64,000 bases of DNA. Source: Methanobrevibacter sp. GTDB lineage: Archaea; Methanobacteriota; Methanobacteria; Methanobacteriales; Methanobacteriaceae. Positions 37,421 through 47,946 of the stretch are shown in pieces. Below the pieces are notes generated by a model that saw only the letters and a program-made list of their open reading frames with translations, was not told where the DNA came from and made no database searches. The translations under genes and the position numbers were made by a program. Location: NCBI RefSeq assembly GCF_017447225.1, contig NZ_JAFSNZ010000060.1:1-64000 (forward strand), in the 5' to 3' direction. Positions within the stretch are counted from its first letter, which is position 1. Each line of letters opens with the position of its first letter.

Positions 37421-38785
37421 TTAATTTTCATTTATATACTTTATAACCTTTTCCTTCTTAGCAATTGCATCTTCACATGCTTTTTGAACTTTTTCCTGCA
37501 TGATTTCAAAGTCTTCCGGTGTCGTATCACCGACTAACTTCTTAATTTTTGTGTATGCAGCTTCTCTAAATAAAGGAACGAGCTTTTCGGTTGAAGAGTC
37601 TTGTTTAATCAAGATCGGTTCGCCGCTATCAGTGACCTGACCAATTTCTGAGATGTCAACTCCTGCTGCAGAAACAGTTTTCTTAACATCACCGGCAATA
37701 TCTTCAGGCACTACAAGCATTAATGAATCTGTAGAAACTCCCAATGGATCTATATTTAATGTTTCAAGCATATTCAATACATTTGGGGCCACCATTTTTC
37801 TAATATCTTCTTCATAGAATTCAAGACCGACACCAGTGGTGTTTGAGATTTCATGCGCATCTCCCCTAAGACCGCCATTGGTAACATCAGTCATTGCATG
37901 GATATCCTTTACCAAATCAGCTTCAAACAGAGATTGTGACGCCTGAACAAAATTAACGTTCATAGTATCCCATACAACATCAAAAAATCCGTTATACAAA
38001 GCTGTTGTAGTAATAGTTCCTCCGCCTGAACCTTCAGTTAAAAGAATCACATCCCCTTTGGTGGCACCTTTACGTGCTGTTGGAGGATAATCTGATACTC
38101 CAACACTTCCCACAGCAGAAACAAACCTGTCACCTAAAACCATATCTCCACCGACTCTTAAAGTACTTCCGGCAACAATAGGAACTCCGACAAGCTCAGA
38201 AACTGCTGCAACACCTGCAGTGAAATCAAAAATCTTTCCGACATCCCCGTCATCGGCCAAGTGAACATCACTTAAAATAGCTACAGGATCCGCTCCCATT
38301 ACACAGACATCCCTCAATGTTGCTCTTGTAACATGAAAACCTCCTAAAAACGGATATTCACTTAATCTGGAATGGATTCCGTCAACTGCTGTTGTAATAT
38401 AAACATCATCATTTTTTGCCCTTGAACGTACAACACCACCATCATCCTGTTCAGTCGGATTAACTAATGATGCAGTATTGGTTGATGCCACAATATCAGC
38501 TATTCTTCTGTGAACAAAGAAATCACCGGCTCCACGAGATCCAACACCCATTTCACCCATGCCAACACCAGATTTGGTAATTTCAGCAATTTCCTTTAAG
38601 AATTCATCATCACTTTCTTTTAATTTTAATGTTGTTGAAACTTCATCAATTACTGCTTGCGCCATTTTTACAGAGTTTTCATCGGAAATATCTTTATATT
38701 CCCTTATTCTTTCAGCTAAAAGAACTGATAAGTCATCATAAGAATAATCATCAATTCTTGCACGGACAAATCCTTCAATATCCAT
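37421..38785 (-). CDS. AIR synthase-related (PurM/HypE-fold) protein
   Basis: A 454-aa protein with the PurM/HypE/SelD ATP-binding fold: an acidic helical N-terminus, GSRGAGDFFVHRRIADIV, TTAVDGIHSRLSEYPFLGG, TLRDVCVMGADPVAILSDVHL, MTDVTNGGLRGDAHEI and LGVSTDSLMLVV. A further 60-residue helical tail follows the fold. Related methanogen proteins include methanogenesis marker 2 and uncharacterised AIR synthase relatives; I cannot tell which reaction this one performs. It starts 5 nt after hisH, in an apparent cfbD-hisH-purM-like unit. Confidence 0.8.
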   Translation of the reverse strand: MDIEGFVRARIDDYSYDDLSVLLAERIREYKDISDENSVKMAQAVIDEVSTTLKLKESDDEFLKEIAEITKSGVGMGEMGVGSRGAGDFFVHRRIADIVASTNTASLVNPTEQDDGGVVRSRAKNDDVYITTAVDGIHSRLSEYPFLGGFHVTRATLRDVCVMGADPVAILSDVHLADDGDVGKIFDFTAGVAAVSELVGVPIVAGSTLRVGGDMVLGDRFVSAVGSVGVSDYPPTARKGATKGDVILLTEGSGGGTITTTALYNGFFDVVWDTMNVNFVQASQSLFEADLVKDIHAMTDVTNGGLRGDAHEISNTTGVGLEFYEEDIRKMVAPNVLNMLETLNIDPLGVSTDSLMLVVPEDIAGDVKKTVSAAGVDISEIGQVTDSGEPILIKQDSSTEKLVPLFREAAYTKIKKLVGDTTPEDFEIMQEKVQKACEDAIAKKEKVIKYINEN

Positions 38786-38790
38786 AGTAA

Positions 38791-39387
38791 CTACTCCTCA
38801 ATATTAACAAAATTCTTTAAAATCTTCAGTCCAGCCTTTCCGCTTTTTTCCGGATGGAACTGTGTGGAAAATAAATTGTTCTGACTTAAAGCTGCAGCAA
38901 CATCTATCCCGTAATCACAGGTTCCGGCAATAATATCCCTATCATCAGGAATTACATGATAAGAATGAACAAAATAGAAATATTCACCATCTATCCCTTC
39001 CAGAATAGGACAATCCTTAACCACATCCAATTTATTCCAGCCCATATGGGGAATCTTGACACCTTCCGGCAGGAATTCACAATGCCCTTTAAATAAATCA
39101 AGACCTTTAACATCAGGGCTTTCTTCACTTTCACTCATGAGAACCTGCTGACCCAAACAGACACCTAAAAACGGCTTATCGTCATTAACATGCTCTTCAA
39201 TCACTTCACGAAAGACTTCCAAATTTTCCATTGCGGAACCGAAAGCACCAACACCAGGCAAGACCAGATGTTTTGCATCTGCGATGACTTCAACGTCATC
39301 AGTTATCTGAAAATCCTCACCAATCTTTTTAAATCCGTTGGAAATGCTTTTTAAATTTCCGCTTTTATAATCAATAATCGTTATCAT
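38791..39387 (-). CDS. hisH: Imidazole glycerol phosphate synthase, glutaminase subunit
   Basis: Provides ammonia to HisF in histidine and AICAR synthesis. A 198-aa class I amidotransferase: VLPGVGAFGSAM, nucleophile FLGVCLGQQVLM, HMGWNKLD, YFVHSYHV, and catalytic His/Glu in STQFHPEKSG. Those segments distinguish it from TrpG. hisF is not in the window. It lies between cfbD (1-nt gap) and the AIR synthase relative (5-nt gap). Confidence 0.96.
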   Translation of the reverse strand: MITIIDYKSGNLKSISNGFKKIGEDFQITDDVEVIADAKHLVLPGVGAFGSAMENLEVFREVIEEHVNDDKPFLGVCLGQQVLMSESEESPDVKGLDLFKGHCEFLPEGVKIPHMGWNKLDVVKDCPILEGIDGEYFYFVHSYHVIPDDRDIIAGTCDYGIDVAAALSQNNLFSTQFHPEKSGKAGLKILKNFVNIEE

Positions 39388-39388
39388 A

Positions 39389-40471
39389 TTATTCCATCCA
39401 TCCGATAGCTGACCTAATCATTAATCCGAAGTCAGAATCTACAATTTCGTCCGTTCCTAATGTTTTAGAGTGTGCATCAAGCTCAGCAACAACATGAGTG
39501 TATCCCAATTCACGCAATGGCTCCACTAAACGAGGCCCATCAGTTACGGCAACTGATTCAACATCAAAGTCCTCTACCGGAAACGCATGAGGAACACCGA
39601 ACACCACAATCAAATCCAAATTCTTATCTTTGAGATAGTCTGCTGCCTTATCTGCAGTTATAGGATATTCATCAAGCCCACCAGTTATGAAATCAGGTTC
39701 AATATCCAGCTGGTCTTTAATATTTACCGCATGTTGTCTGATTCTTGGAAGACCAATGTTTTCATCCAGATTAGCTACGAAAATAGGTTTATTGTCCGGA
39801 TTAATTTCTTTATAATCAAAGTTAATAATATCAGCAAATAAGTATGAAGTTTCTTTTTTAACGTTGAGTACGAAAGCAACTTTTTTATTTTCTTTCAGTG
39901 CTTTTACAACAGTTTTTGCAACTATTTCTTTTGAATCTCCGAAATTAGGTTTAATATATTTGCCCTGAGCCATTCCTCGAGTCTTTTCAACTTCAGTTGC
40001 CTTCTCAAGCATTTCAATTTGCCTGTCAGCCTCCTCTTGAGGAATCACACCGCATTCAACGGCCGCCTCCAAAACCATTATTGCTCCAACAGTGTTGTCT
40101 CCTTCACCCGAACCTCCATGAGATTCAACCGGAATTACGGTACACGGCAAATCAGCAGTTGCAATCGCTTCTTTTAAATCCTCACCGATAATCATGCTCG
40201 CACATGTGCCTGCAATACCCATAAGCTTTGGCTTAAAGGCATCATAAGCCTCAGTTAATGTATCGACTAACTTTTCACCGGCACCCAATATAAAATCATT
40301 TTCTGACATTCCAGTAGTTACAACACGCACACCATCGCTTTCTAAAAGTCTTGCTGTTCTAAAGCAACACCCAGTAGGCCCATGCATAACAATAACATCA
40401 ACATTCATATCTCTCAACGTGTAAAGAGTAGCAGCAATCGGACTTGGTCTCGGATGTATAATTTTAATCAC
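39389..40471 (-). CDS. cfbD: Ni-sirohydrochlorin a,c-diamide reductive cyclase, catalytic subunit
   Basis: CfbD is the NifD-like partner of the NifH-like CfbC. Together they perform the ATP-driven reduction and ring closure in coenzyme F430 synthesis, needed by methyl-CoM reductase. The 360-aa protein shows the nitrogenase-like cluster cysteines in [17 protein letters not shown] and [13 protein letters not shown], plus [15 protein letters not shown]. It matches the family in length. cfbC is not nearby. Grouping with hisH is unusual functionally but may only reflect shared transcription. Confidence 0.92.
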   Translation of the reverse strand: MIKIIHPRPSPIAATLYTLRDMNVDVIVMHGPTGCCFRTARLLESDGVRVVTTGMSENDFILGAGEKLVDTLTEAYDAFKPKLMGIAGTCASMIIGEDLKEAIATADLPCTVIPVESHGGSGEGDNTVGAIMVLEAAVECGVIPQEEADRQIEMLEKATEVEKTRGMAQGKYIKPNFGDSKEIVAKTVVKALKENKKVAFVLNVKKETSYLFADIINFDYKEINPDNKPIFVANLDENIGLPRIRQHAVNIKDQLDIEPDFITGGLDEYPITADKAADYLKDKNLDLIVVFGVPHAFPVEDFDVESVAVTDGPRLVEPLRELGYTHVVAELDAHSKTLGTDEIVDSDFGLMIRSAIGWME

Positions 40472-40536
40472 CTAATTTATCAATGAATAAATATTTAAAA
40501 TTTTTAGTTAATATAATTAATTAAGGAGATTGCATT

Positions 40537-40935
40537 ATGAAACTCAATAAAAAAATTTTGGAAGAAAAAATCAGAGATTACAGGACTTTTAAAAGCTGTT
40601 CTGAATCAACACTGATGGGGCTTTGTGAAACGGCAGAATATCCCATTTCCCAATCCGACATGTGCAAGCTGGCCTGCGGATTTGCGGGCGGAATGGGTGG
40701 AACCTTTGATGAAGGAACCTGCGGTGCTGTCACCGGCGCATTGATTGCCAATGGTCTTATTGTTGATGATGAAGTAAAAATTAAAGCCAATGCTAAAGAA
40801 ATTTTCAATGCGTTTAAAGAAGAATACGGCACAGTACGCTGTGATAAAATAAGTAAAAATGGAGAAGACAAATCTCCATGCGTTGACTGCTGCGTATTTA
40901 TTGCAAATAAAGTTGCTGACTTATTGGATGAATAA
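40537..40935 (+). CDS. C_GCAxxG_C_C family redox-type protein
   Basis: A 132-aa protein with the ordered cysteines of the C_GCAxxG_C_C family: SCSESTL, CKLACGFAGGMGGT, GTCGAVTGALIA, VRCDKIS and the CVDCC pair near the C-terminus. Family members are suspected redox or metal-cluster proteins, often near transporters and oxidoreductases. It is divergent from cfbD with about 65 nt between starts, so both promoters share that gap. The precise role is unknown. Confidence 0.87.
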   Translation: MKLNKKILEEKIRDYRTFKSCSESTLMGLCETAEYPISQSDMCKLACGFAGGMGGTFDEGTCGAVTGALIANGLIVDDEVKIKANAKEIFNAFKEEYGTVRCDKISKNGEDKSPCVDCCVFIANKVADLLDE

Positions 40936-40956
40936 CTATTCATCTTTTTTCTATTT

Positions 40957-42318
40957 TTAATTCAATGTTGATTTCAATTTTCTAAGAGTGTATTTAGCAT
41001 ATGTGAAGTTTAGAACTGATGCGATTATTCTACCAACAGCAAGACCTACCCATATACCAGTCAATCCCCAATTTAAAACTATTCCAAAAAGATACGTGCA
41101 ACTTACAGTGAAAATCAGCTCCCTAATGATTGTCCATGCAAGACTTGTTGTCCCTCTTCCGATTCCCTGATACATAAAACTTGATGGCATACCTATACCT
41201 ACAAGAAGCAAACCGAATGAAGCTATTCTTAAAAAGTTTGTAATCTCCGGAATTAACGGAGCTGTTTCTGGAGTGTATGCAAAAATTAATGACAGCTGCG
41301 GTGCAAAAATTACTAAAATAAGCATTATTGCTATTGCAAACACCATGGCAAATTTGGTACCGTAAGTGTGTGTTCTTGAAAGATATTCCCAGTTTCTAGC
41401 ACCATATGCGCTTCCGCTTACAGCTGAAACTGCGCTGGCAATAGCCGTTAAAGGCATTATACCGAAGAGATATAATCTCTGACCTGAAGTGAATGCTGCA
41501 ATACCATATTCCCCTCCGACTGATGAAATAAACATCAGATAAAAGCTCATTGCAAGTGACATCATGAACATGTCCAAAGAAGACGGAATGCCTACCTTTA
41601 AGATATCTCCGGATATTTTTGACTCATATTTGAAATCCTTAAAAGTAACATCGACATAAGTATCCTTTTTTATCAAAATCCAGTACATGATTACTGCAGC
41701 CGAACCAACGGAACTTACAATTGTTGCAAGGGAAGCTCCGGCAGAACCCCAGCCAAATACATAAATGAAAAGAGGATCCAAAACGAAATTTAAAACAACA
41801 GAGACGATGATTGCATACATCGCCCTTTTCATGTCACCTTCACCACGAAGAATGCCGCTTCCGCCGTTTGCAAACATGAATGCGAAGAGACCCAGAAACA
41901 GTGGAGTTCCATACTTAATTCCTTCAACCAGTGACTGTCCGCTTGCACCATAAGCCTTTAATAATGGTTCCTGTATTATGAGTAAAATCAGAGTTAATAT
42001 AATTGATGCTATTAAAAATATTATAAGAGAATGTGTGGCGGATTTGCTTGCTCCTTCATGATTTTTTGCACCGACAGCACGGGAAATACTGCTTGTGGCA
42101 CCATTTCCAAGTCCGACACTAACACCATTTAAAATCATGAATATCGGAGTTACAAAACCGATTCCGGCAATAGCTGCCTGACCTAAACCGGCAACCCAAA
42201 TTCCATCAACAATATTATATGATGCTGTCAGAAGCATTGATATCATTATCGGAATAGCCAATTTTCTAATGGCTATTTCCGGCTCACCTCTCATCAATTC
42301 CACATTTTCATTAGCCAT
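40957..42318 (-). CDS. MATE-family efflux transporter
   Basis: A 453-aa twelve-TM antiporter of the MATE (NorM/DinF-like) family. The two halves repeat the pattern: PIMISMLLTASYNIVDGIWVAGLG at the start of the first and IPSSLDMFMMSLAMSFYLMF at the start of the second, with GNGATSSISRAVGA and GILRGEGDMKRAM. It is likely to expel organic cations or drugs using Na+ or H+. It has no adjacent regulator. Confidence 0.92.
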   Translation of the reverse strand: MANENVELMRGEPEIAIRKLAIPIMISMLLTASYNIVDGIWVAGLGQAAIAGIGFVTPIFMILNGVSVGLGNGATSSISRAVGAKNHEGASKSATHSLIIFLIASIILTLILLIIQEPLLKAYGASGQSLVEGIKYGTPLFLGLFAFMFANGGSGILRGEGDMKRAMYAIIVSVVLNFVLDPLFIYVFGWGSAGASLATIVSSVGSAAVIMYWILIKKDTYVDVTFKDFKYESKISGDILKVGIPSSLDMFMMSLAMSFYLMFISSVGGEYGIAAFTSGQRLYLFGIMPLTAIASAVSAVSGSAYGARNWEYLSRTHTYGTKFAMVFAIAIMLILVIFAPQLSLIFAYTPETAPLIPEITNFLRIASFGLLLVGIGMPSSFMYQGIGRGTTSLAWTIIRELIFTVSCTYLFGIVLNWGLTGIWVGLAVGRIIASVLNFTYAKYTLRKLKSTLN

Positions 42319-42359
42319 AATACTCCCCTCATTATTTAATATTCTTTAATTAATACTAT

Positions 42360-43361
42360 TTAAATGAAAATATAAACTCCGACAAGAATTATAAGTAAAA
42401 TGACATTTAATATCGTGAATATTTTCAAATATTTGATTTTAAATTCACTATGTTCACGAACGAGAATCTTATAAGAGATAAGATTGGCCATAGATGCTAT
42501 AAGCGTACCGAAACCGCCAATATTGATTCCAATAATAATTGCCTCATAATTGGCACTGAATCCGCTTAATAAAATTGCAGCTGGAACATTGGAAATAACT
42601 TGTGAAGCAAGAATGCCCCATATAACCTCATTGCCTGCAATCCATTGAGTAAAAAGCGAATAGAAAATCGGAATATTTTCGAGATTGCCTATTAATATGA
42701 AAAGGGCGATGAAAGTCAAAAGCAGATAATAATCAATACCGAGAACAACTCTTTTAAAGAAATTTTCACTATTAAAAGTTATCTTATCCATTTGAGGCAG
42801 AACAATTTCATTTTTTGGAATAAATAAAGATGACACTGCTAAAAATACAAGAGAAACCAAAATATACGGCAACAGCAATAAGAAAAATGATACGAATGAA
42901 ATATCAGATACAGTATACATTACAATATTGTGCGGAGCTCCAATCGGAAGAACCATGCATCCCACATTGGCTGCGATAGTCTGCAAAGACACTGTAATTA
43001 TTGCCAAATCAATTCTATCAACTTTTTTTAAAGCCAATATAGTGAATGGTACGAAAATAATTAAAGAAACATCATTTGTTATAAATATAGAACTTAAAAA
43101 ACATGTAAAAATCAAAACTAAAGAAAGTTCACGAGTATTTCTTATTTTAGTCAATAGCTTTCGAACCAGTCTCTCAAAAACAGACAGGTTCTTTAAAATT
43201 TCAACAAAAAACATTATTACTAAAAGCAATAATATTGTATCCCCATTAATGTAATAAAAATAATTAATGCTAGGTTTTACAAAAAAACAAGAAATTATGG
43301 CCAATATTAAAGAAATGGAAAAAACAGTTTCTTTTTTAAAAAAATCAAAAGCTTTAGTCAT
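42360..43361 (-). CDS. Ion transporter-superfamily permease (ArsB/SLC13-like)
   Basis: A 333-aa membrane protein with about ten hydrophobic helices. FITNDVSLIIFVPFTILALKK and IAANVGCMVLPIGAPHNIVMY are the paired re-entrant hairpin motifs of the ion transporter superfamily (ArsB, NhaD, DASS types). I start at ATG 43361 (MTKAFDFFKKE), 4 nt after the preceding stop. It is shorter than typical ArsB (about 430), so one or two helices may be missing. The substrate is unknown; an arsenite or organic anion role is only a guess. Confidence 0.8.
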   Translation of the reverse strand: MTKAFDFFKKETVFSISLILAIISCFFVKPSINYFYYINGDTILLLLVIMFFVEILKNLSVFERLVRKLLTKIRNTRELSLVLIFTCFLSSIFITNDVSLIIFVPFTILALKKVDRIDLAIITVSLQTIAANVGCMVLPIGAPHNIVMYTVSDISFVSFFLLLLPYILVSLVFLAVSSLFIPKNEIVLPQMDKITFNSENFFKRVVLGIDYYLLLTFIALFILIGNLENIPIFYSLFTQWIAGNEVIWGILASQVISNVPAAILLSGFSANYEAIIIGINIGGFGTLIASMANLISYKILVREHSEFKIKYLKIFTILNVILLIILVGVYIFI

Positions 43362-43365
43362 GATA

Positions 43366-43680
43366 TTAATCAGCATCCTCATCCATCGCTTCAAGCAAAA
43401 AGCTAACTGGCCTGAATCCATCATTGCATGAAATCATAGCGGATTTCTTATTTTTCATCCACCCATCATAAAAATCTTCAGCACCGCAAGATAAGGCCAT
43501 TACAAAAGAGGAAATGCTTTCCCATGCACTATCGCAAAAATCGTCAGGCTTTACCCATCCATTAGCAATGAAAACATCACCAAGCTCAACATCACATTCA
43601 TGTTCTAAAGGATTTTCATATTCCTCAATCAAATCATCATATCTTGCTTTTTTCATAACTGTGATTTTTACTTTTTTCAA
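43366..43680 (-). CDS. TIGR04076-family protein
   Basis: A 104-aa small cysteine-containing protein resembling TIGR04076: a KKVKITV start, CDVELGDVFIANGW, FCDSAWESISSFVMALSCGAEDFYDGW and a final SCNDGFRPVSFLLE. The start is probably TTG 43680, with GGTGATAA upstream. The family has no known function. It is translationally close to the downstream permease (4 nt from stop to ATG). Confidence 0.85.
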   Translation of the reverse strand: MKKVKITVMKKARYDDLIEEYENPLEHECDVELGDVFIANGWVKPDDFCDSAWESISSFVMALSCGAEDFYDGWMKNKKSAMISCNDGFRPVSFLLEAMDEDAD

Positions 43681-43710
43681 TATTATCACCTAAAAAAAGA
43701 AAATGAAGTA

Positions 43711-44901
43711 TCATTGACGTGTAATGATACTGATAATGTCGCCATCTTTTAGTTCATAATCACTGGCAACGCGCATATTTGACCTGGCATCGACAGCATG
43801 CATGAACTTATCACCAATGTCTGAGTGAACCAGATACGCTAATTGACGAGGATTGGAACCTCTTTTAAGCAGTATTCCATCAGGCAGGACATTGCCTTTC
43901 TGGTCAGTGTATTTATGTTCATCCTGAACAGGATAAACAACAATATTTTCAAGCAGGTTAAAAATACCGTAATTCAAAGCATCCTGAATACCTGTGCTTC
44001 CATATTTGTCCAGAATATTGGTTTGAATATATTCCAATGCCTTTAATTGATTTTCAGATAATTCTTCAGGTTTTAAAATTTCAAAATGATCATCACCAGG
44101 AAGATAACTAATTAAACCAGCCTCATTAGCTCTGACCAATGCGATTTCGGATTCTGCTGAAGCAGGAATGACATTAGGATATTTTTCCTTAATTCTTTTA
44201 ATGTTTTCTTCTGATGTTGGTAAATCCGCCTTATTGGCCACAATCATCATAGGCTTGGCTATTTTAAGAACATTTCTTGTTAATTCAATCAAATCTTCCT
44301 CTTCCCATTTATTATAATCCGGTTCGATGTTTCTTTTTGCTTCTATAATATCTTCAATAGCTATTCCAGTACCGGATAATTGATCGAACAATACTTTTGC
44401 AATGTCTAAATGTTCTGCACCGACTTTTCTTATAAGCCTGACCCAATTTCTGGATAGGATTCCATACATCCACATGACGATTTCATTTTCTAAAAATTCC
44501 AAATCATCAAGAGGGTCATGACTGCCAGGGTCGACAGGATTGCCTTCAAGGTCTGTTGAACCGGAAGCATCGATAACATTGATAAATACTTTAGCTTGCA
44601 TTAAATCATCTAAAAATTTATTTCCTAATCCTTTTCCTTCATGTGCTCCAGGAACCAGTCCTGCAACATCTATTAATTCTATAGGAAGTAATCTTTTTCC
44701 ATCAACACAAATTGAATTTCTCGGATTGCATGTGACGCCTAATTCTTGGCATGGACAATCTTTAATAACATGAGCAACAGCTTTATTCGCATCTATTGTT
44801 GTAAATGGATAATTTGCCATTTCAACAGTTGAAGAAGTTGCTGAATTGAAAAAAGATGATTTCCCAACATTTGGTTTTCCACAAACTGCAATTTGAAGCA
44901 T
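43711..44901 (-). CDS. ychF: YchF-family translation-associated GTPase/ATPase
   Basis: A 396-aa OBG-HflX family P-loop protein. The G1 motif is [16 protein letters not shown], switch II is [21 protein letters not shown]4 is [10 protein letters not shown] (altered at the nucleotide specificity site typical of YchF), and a C-terminal TGS domain reads [27 protein letters not shown]. Members bind ribosomes and hydrolyse ATP. Start ATG 44901 ([11 protein letters not shown]). Confidence 0.93.
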   Translation of the reverse strand: MLQIAVCGKPNVGKSSFFNSATSSTVEMANYPFTTIDANKAVAHVIKDCPCQELGVTCNPRNSICVDGKRLLPIELIDVAGLVPGAHEGKGLGNKFLDDLMQAKVFINVIDASGSTDLEGNPVDPGSHDPLDDLEFLENEIVMWMYGILSRNWVRLIRKVGAEHLDIAKVLFDQLSGTGIAIEDIIEAKRNIEPDYNKWEEEDLIELTRNVLKIAKPMMIVANKADLPTSEENIKRIKEKYPNVIPASAESEIALVRANEAGLISYLPGDDHFEILKPEELSENQLKALEYIQTNILDKYGSTGIQDALNYGIFNLLENIVVYPVQDEHKYTDQKGNVLPDGILLKRGSNPRQLAYLVHSDIGDKFMHAVDARSNMRVASDYELKDGDIISIITRQ

Positions 44902-44973
44902 AATAATCAATAAAATATTTAATTTTTAAAATATAAATAGTTTCATGAACTTATTTAAGAAATAAGGTGAAAT

Positions 44974-45840
44974 ATGGAAAATGAAAAACCAGCCGGAATG
45001 AAAATAAGACAAGGATTTCAAACATTTCTAACACAAACGAGAGGAAATACGACATTCAAACCAGAGCTATTTGATTTGATTGATGTTGATATTAAAGTTA
45101 ATAATTTGCCCCAAGTATTCCACAATTACAAAATAATTAACCTAACAGACATTCATTTAGGCCAATGGATCAGTCCACAGTATCTTGATGGTGTTGTGGA
45201 TTACGTAAATAAACTAAAACCGGATATGATTACATTAACGGGAGATTACGTATCTTACATTATTGACGGATATGAAGATTCACTTTTAAATTCATTTAAA
45301 AGATTAAAGGCTAAAGATGGAAAGTTTGCTGTTTTGGGAAATCATGATCATTGGAACGGTGCGGACAGAATAAGAGAAATCTTAGAAAAATCAGATGTCA
45401 TCGAATTAAGCAATGATGTCTATTCAGTTGAAAAAGATGGCGAATACATTAATGTATCAGGTGTTGACAGCTGTAGCGTCGGTGCTGATGATTTGGACAA
45501 GGTGCTTAGGAAATTACCGGATAACGGATACAGTATTTTGCTTGTTCATGAACCTGATTTCGCTAAAATATCATCAAAAACCAACAGGTTTGATTTGCAG
45601 ATTTCCGGCCATTCACATGGTGGACAGCTGGTAATACCTGGAGTTAAAACCACTCCGTTCAGATGCTCTTATTCCGTCAAATATCCTGTAGGAGCATACA
45701 AGGTTGGAAACATGATTCAATATACGAGCAAAGGTCTTGGAACCAATTCATTTTGGCTTAGAATTAATTGTAAACCTGAAATTACATTATTCCACCTTAA
45801 AACGACTAAAAGAAAGAATATAGAAATAACTGAGGGTTAA
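44974..45840 (+). CDS. Calcineurin-like metallophosphoesterase
   Basis: A 288-aa binuclear metallophosphoesterase of the YkuE/LpxH-like group. Metal and catalytic motifs in order: TDIHLG, TLTGDYVSY, VLGNHDHWNG, LVHEPDF and SGHSHGGQL. It lacks a clear signal peptide. The start has GGTGAAAT upstream. The stop TAA is followed with no gap by the ATG of the next gene, so the two products are made together. Possible substrates are nucleotides, phospholipids or cell-envelope phosphates. Confidence 0.9.
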   Translation: MENEKPAGMKIRQGFQTFLTQTRGNTTFKPELFDLIDVDIKVNNLPQVFHNYKIINLTDIHLGQWISPQYLDGVVDYVNKLKPDMITLTGDYVSYIIDGYEDSLLNSFKRLKAKDGKFAVLGNHDHWNGADRIREILEKSDVIELSNDVYSVEKDGEYINVSGVDSCSVGADDLDKVLRKLPDNGYSILLVHEPDFAKISSKTNRFDLQISGHSHGGQLVIPGVKTTPFRCSYSVKYPVGAYKVGNMIQYTSKGLGTNSFWLRINCKPEITLFHLKTTKRKNIEITEG

Positions 45841-47946
45841 ATGAACATCAATAACTTAATCAAATCGGCAGTAGTTATTATTTTGATTGCAATAGCTAAC
45901 ATAGGAACCATTATTGCAGCTTCAATGATAAATGATACAATCATACTAGGAAATTGGTATAATGCGATTATCATTGCAATTGGAGTTACTATAGCCAACA
46001 TCATATTCTGGCCGATACTGGTGAAATATTTAATGAAGTTTATTGTATGGACATTTGGAATTGGTGCGCTGATTATTAACTCAATAATTTTTTATGGAGT
46101 TTCATGCCTGATTCCTGGAGTTTCACTTAGTGCAAGTGATGCATTTCTGGTACCACTTGCAATGGCAATTGCTACTACAATTATTTCAAACATAACGGAT
46201 GTTGACTATTATGACACATACATAACCCGTGTGTCAGATTACGTTTCAAGAGAAAAACCCCTCTATAAACGAAGATTTCCTGGTCTGATAATGCTTGAAA
46301 TAGACGGATTATCAATTGATATTTTAAAAGAGGCTATTGATAAAAACATGATGCCTACACTTAAAAGATGGATTGAATCCGATAGCTACACCTTAAAAGG
46401 CTGGGAAACGGACTTGTCATCACAGACAGGTGCCTGTCAGGCAGGGATATTACATGGAAACAATGAGAACATTGTAGCTTACAGGTGGGTTGAAAAAGAG
46501 AATGACAATCAGATAATGATTTCCGGGAAATTGGCTCATGCTCCGATAATTGAAGAGAGAATATCTGACGGAAACGGGCTTTTATGCGATAACGGAACAA
46601 GCATTACAAACATGTTTACTGGAGATAGCCCTAATCCCATACTTACATCATCCAGATTTAAGTTTATGACAAAAAGGTATAATCAATCATTGAATGTGGT
46701 ATTTCTGGAGGCATATTCATTCCAAAGAGTTATTGTTCTGTTTTTATGGGAGATATTGGTTGAAGTGAAATCCCAAATAATGCACAGATTAAAGAATATT
46801 CAGCCCAGACTTAGGAGAAACATTGTTTATGCGACAATAAGGTCCGGAGCGAATGTTCTTTTACGTGAAGTAGCTACGGAAACATTAATCGGAGACATGC
46901 TTAAAGGAGATATCAACAGTGCATATGCTAGTTATGTGGGCTACGATGAAGTTGCACACCACTCAGGAATTAGGGACGATGATGTGTGGAATGTGCTTAA
47001 ACAAATTGATTTACAATTTAAAAGGCTTGAAAAGGCTCAAAAAAGCTGTGAGAGGAACTATGAGTTTGTAGTTTTATCCGACCATGGCCAAGGGAATGGT
47101 GCAACATTCAAACAAAGATACGGCATAACTCTCGCAGATTATGTGAGAAGGCTTCTGCCGGATGACATGAAAATTTATGATAAAAATCAATTTATTTCAG
47201 ACCACTTTAGAGATGCATACATTCCGGAAAACAAGCAAATTGAAAGCATTATAGGAAAAGTAGATGACATAAAAGAGACAGAATTCTTTTCAGATACAAT
47301 TGAAACTTTAAAAGATAAAAGCCCTGATTTTATAAACATAGAACGTGTAGAAGAGATAACATCAAAGTATAAAAATAATTTGGATTACATTAAAAGACAT
47401 GAAAGTAAGGAACAAACCACTAAAAAAGCTGAAGATTCTGAGTTGATTGTTCTGGGTTCTGGGAATTTAGGTCTGATTTATCTAACGCAATGGCAAAAAA
47501 GATTGAATTACGAAGAAATAGTAATGCTGTTTCCAAATCTAATTCCTGGCCTTGTAAAACATTCCGGAATAGGATTTATATTAGTGGAATCATTCACCGA
47601 TGGTCCGATGGTTATCGGTGCAGATGGAATATATTACCTTAACAATGATAAAATAGAAGGGAAAAATCCATTGGAAAACTTTGGAAAAAATGCTGCAATG
47701 CATCTTAAAAGACATAATAAGTTTGAGCATATGCCGGATATTTTAGTTAATAGCTTTTATGATCCTGAAACTGAAGAGATATGTGCATTTGAAGAATTAA
47801 TCGGTAGTCATGGAGGGCTTGGAGGAAGCCAAACAAGACCATTTATCCTATATCCATCAAATTGGGAAGATCCAGGTGAATTGGTTGGTGCAAAATCAAT
47901 TTATGATTTCTTAAAAAAAGAAATGAATGAATTAAAGGACTCTTGA
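45841..47946 (+). CDS. Holin-like membrane domain fused to a phosphodiesterase domain
   Basis: A 701-aa protein. Residues about 7-115 form four hydrophobic helices of the phage-holin-4/mycobacterial type. From residue 148 an alkaline phosphatase-like (type I phosphodiesterase/sulfatase fold) domain begins: LIMLEIDGLS supplies D155, DLSSQTGACQAG the nucleophile region near T196, YVGYDEVAHHSG a metal site, and VVLSDHGQG the D/H pair. The membrane part likely anchors the enzyme. The ATG directly abuts the metallophosphoesterase stop. It probably hydrolyses phosphodiesters or sugar phosphates at the membrane; the substrate is unknown. The 3' end overlaps the convergent sirtuin gene by 15 nt. Confidence 0.85.
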   Translation: MNINNLIKSAVVIILIAIANIGTIIAASMINDTIILGNWYNAIIIAIGVTIANIIFWPILVKYLMKFIVWTFGIGALIINSIIFYGVSCLIPGVSLSASDAFLVPLAMAIATTIISNITDVDYYDTYITRVSDYVSREKPLYKRRFPGLIMLEIDGLSIDILKEAIDKNMMPTLKRWIESDSYTLKGWETDLSSQTGACQAGILHGNNENIVAYRWVEKENDNQIMISGKLAHAPIIEERISDGNGLLCDNGTSITNMFTGDSPNPILTSSRFKFMTKRYNQSLNVVFLEAYSFQRVIVLFLWEILVEVKSQIMHRLKNIQPRLRRNIVYATIRSGANVLLREVATETLIGDMLKGDINSAYASYVGYDEVAHHSGIRDDDVWNVLKQIDLQFKRLEKAQKSCERNYEFVVLSDHGQGNGATFKQRYGITLADYVRRLLPDDMKIYDKNQFISDHFRDAYIPENKQIESIIGKVDDIKETEFFSDTIETLKDKSPDFINIERVEEITSKYKNNLDYIKRHESKEQTTKKAEDSELIVLGSGNLGLIYLTQWQKRLNYEEIVMLFPNLIPGLVKHSGIGFILVESFTDGPMVIGADGIYYLNNDKIEGKNPLENFGKNAAMHLKRHNKFEHMPDILVNSFYDPETEEICAFEELIGSHGGLGGSQTRPFILYPSNWEDPGELVGAKSIYDFLKKEMNELKDS

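Noticed and set aside
45841-46200. Phage holin as evidence of a prophage
   Set aside because: The holin-like helices are fused to a phosphodiesterase and no other phage gene is present.
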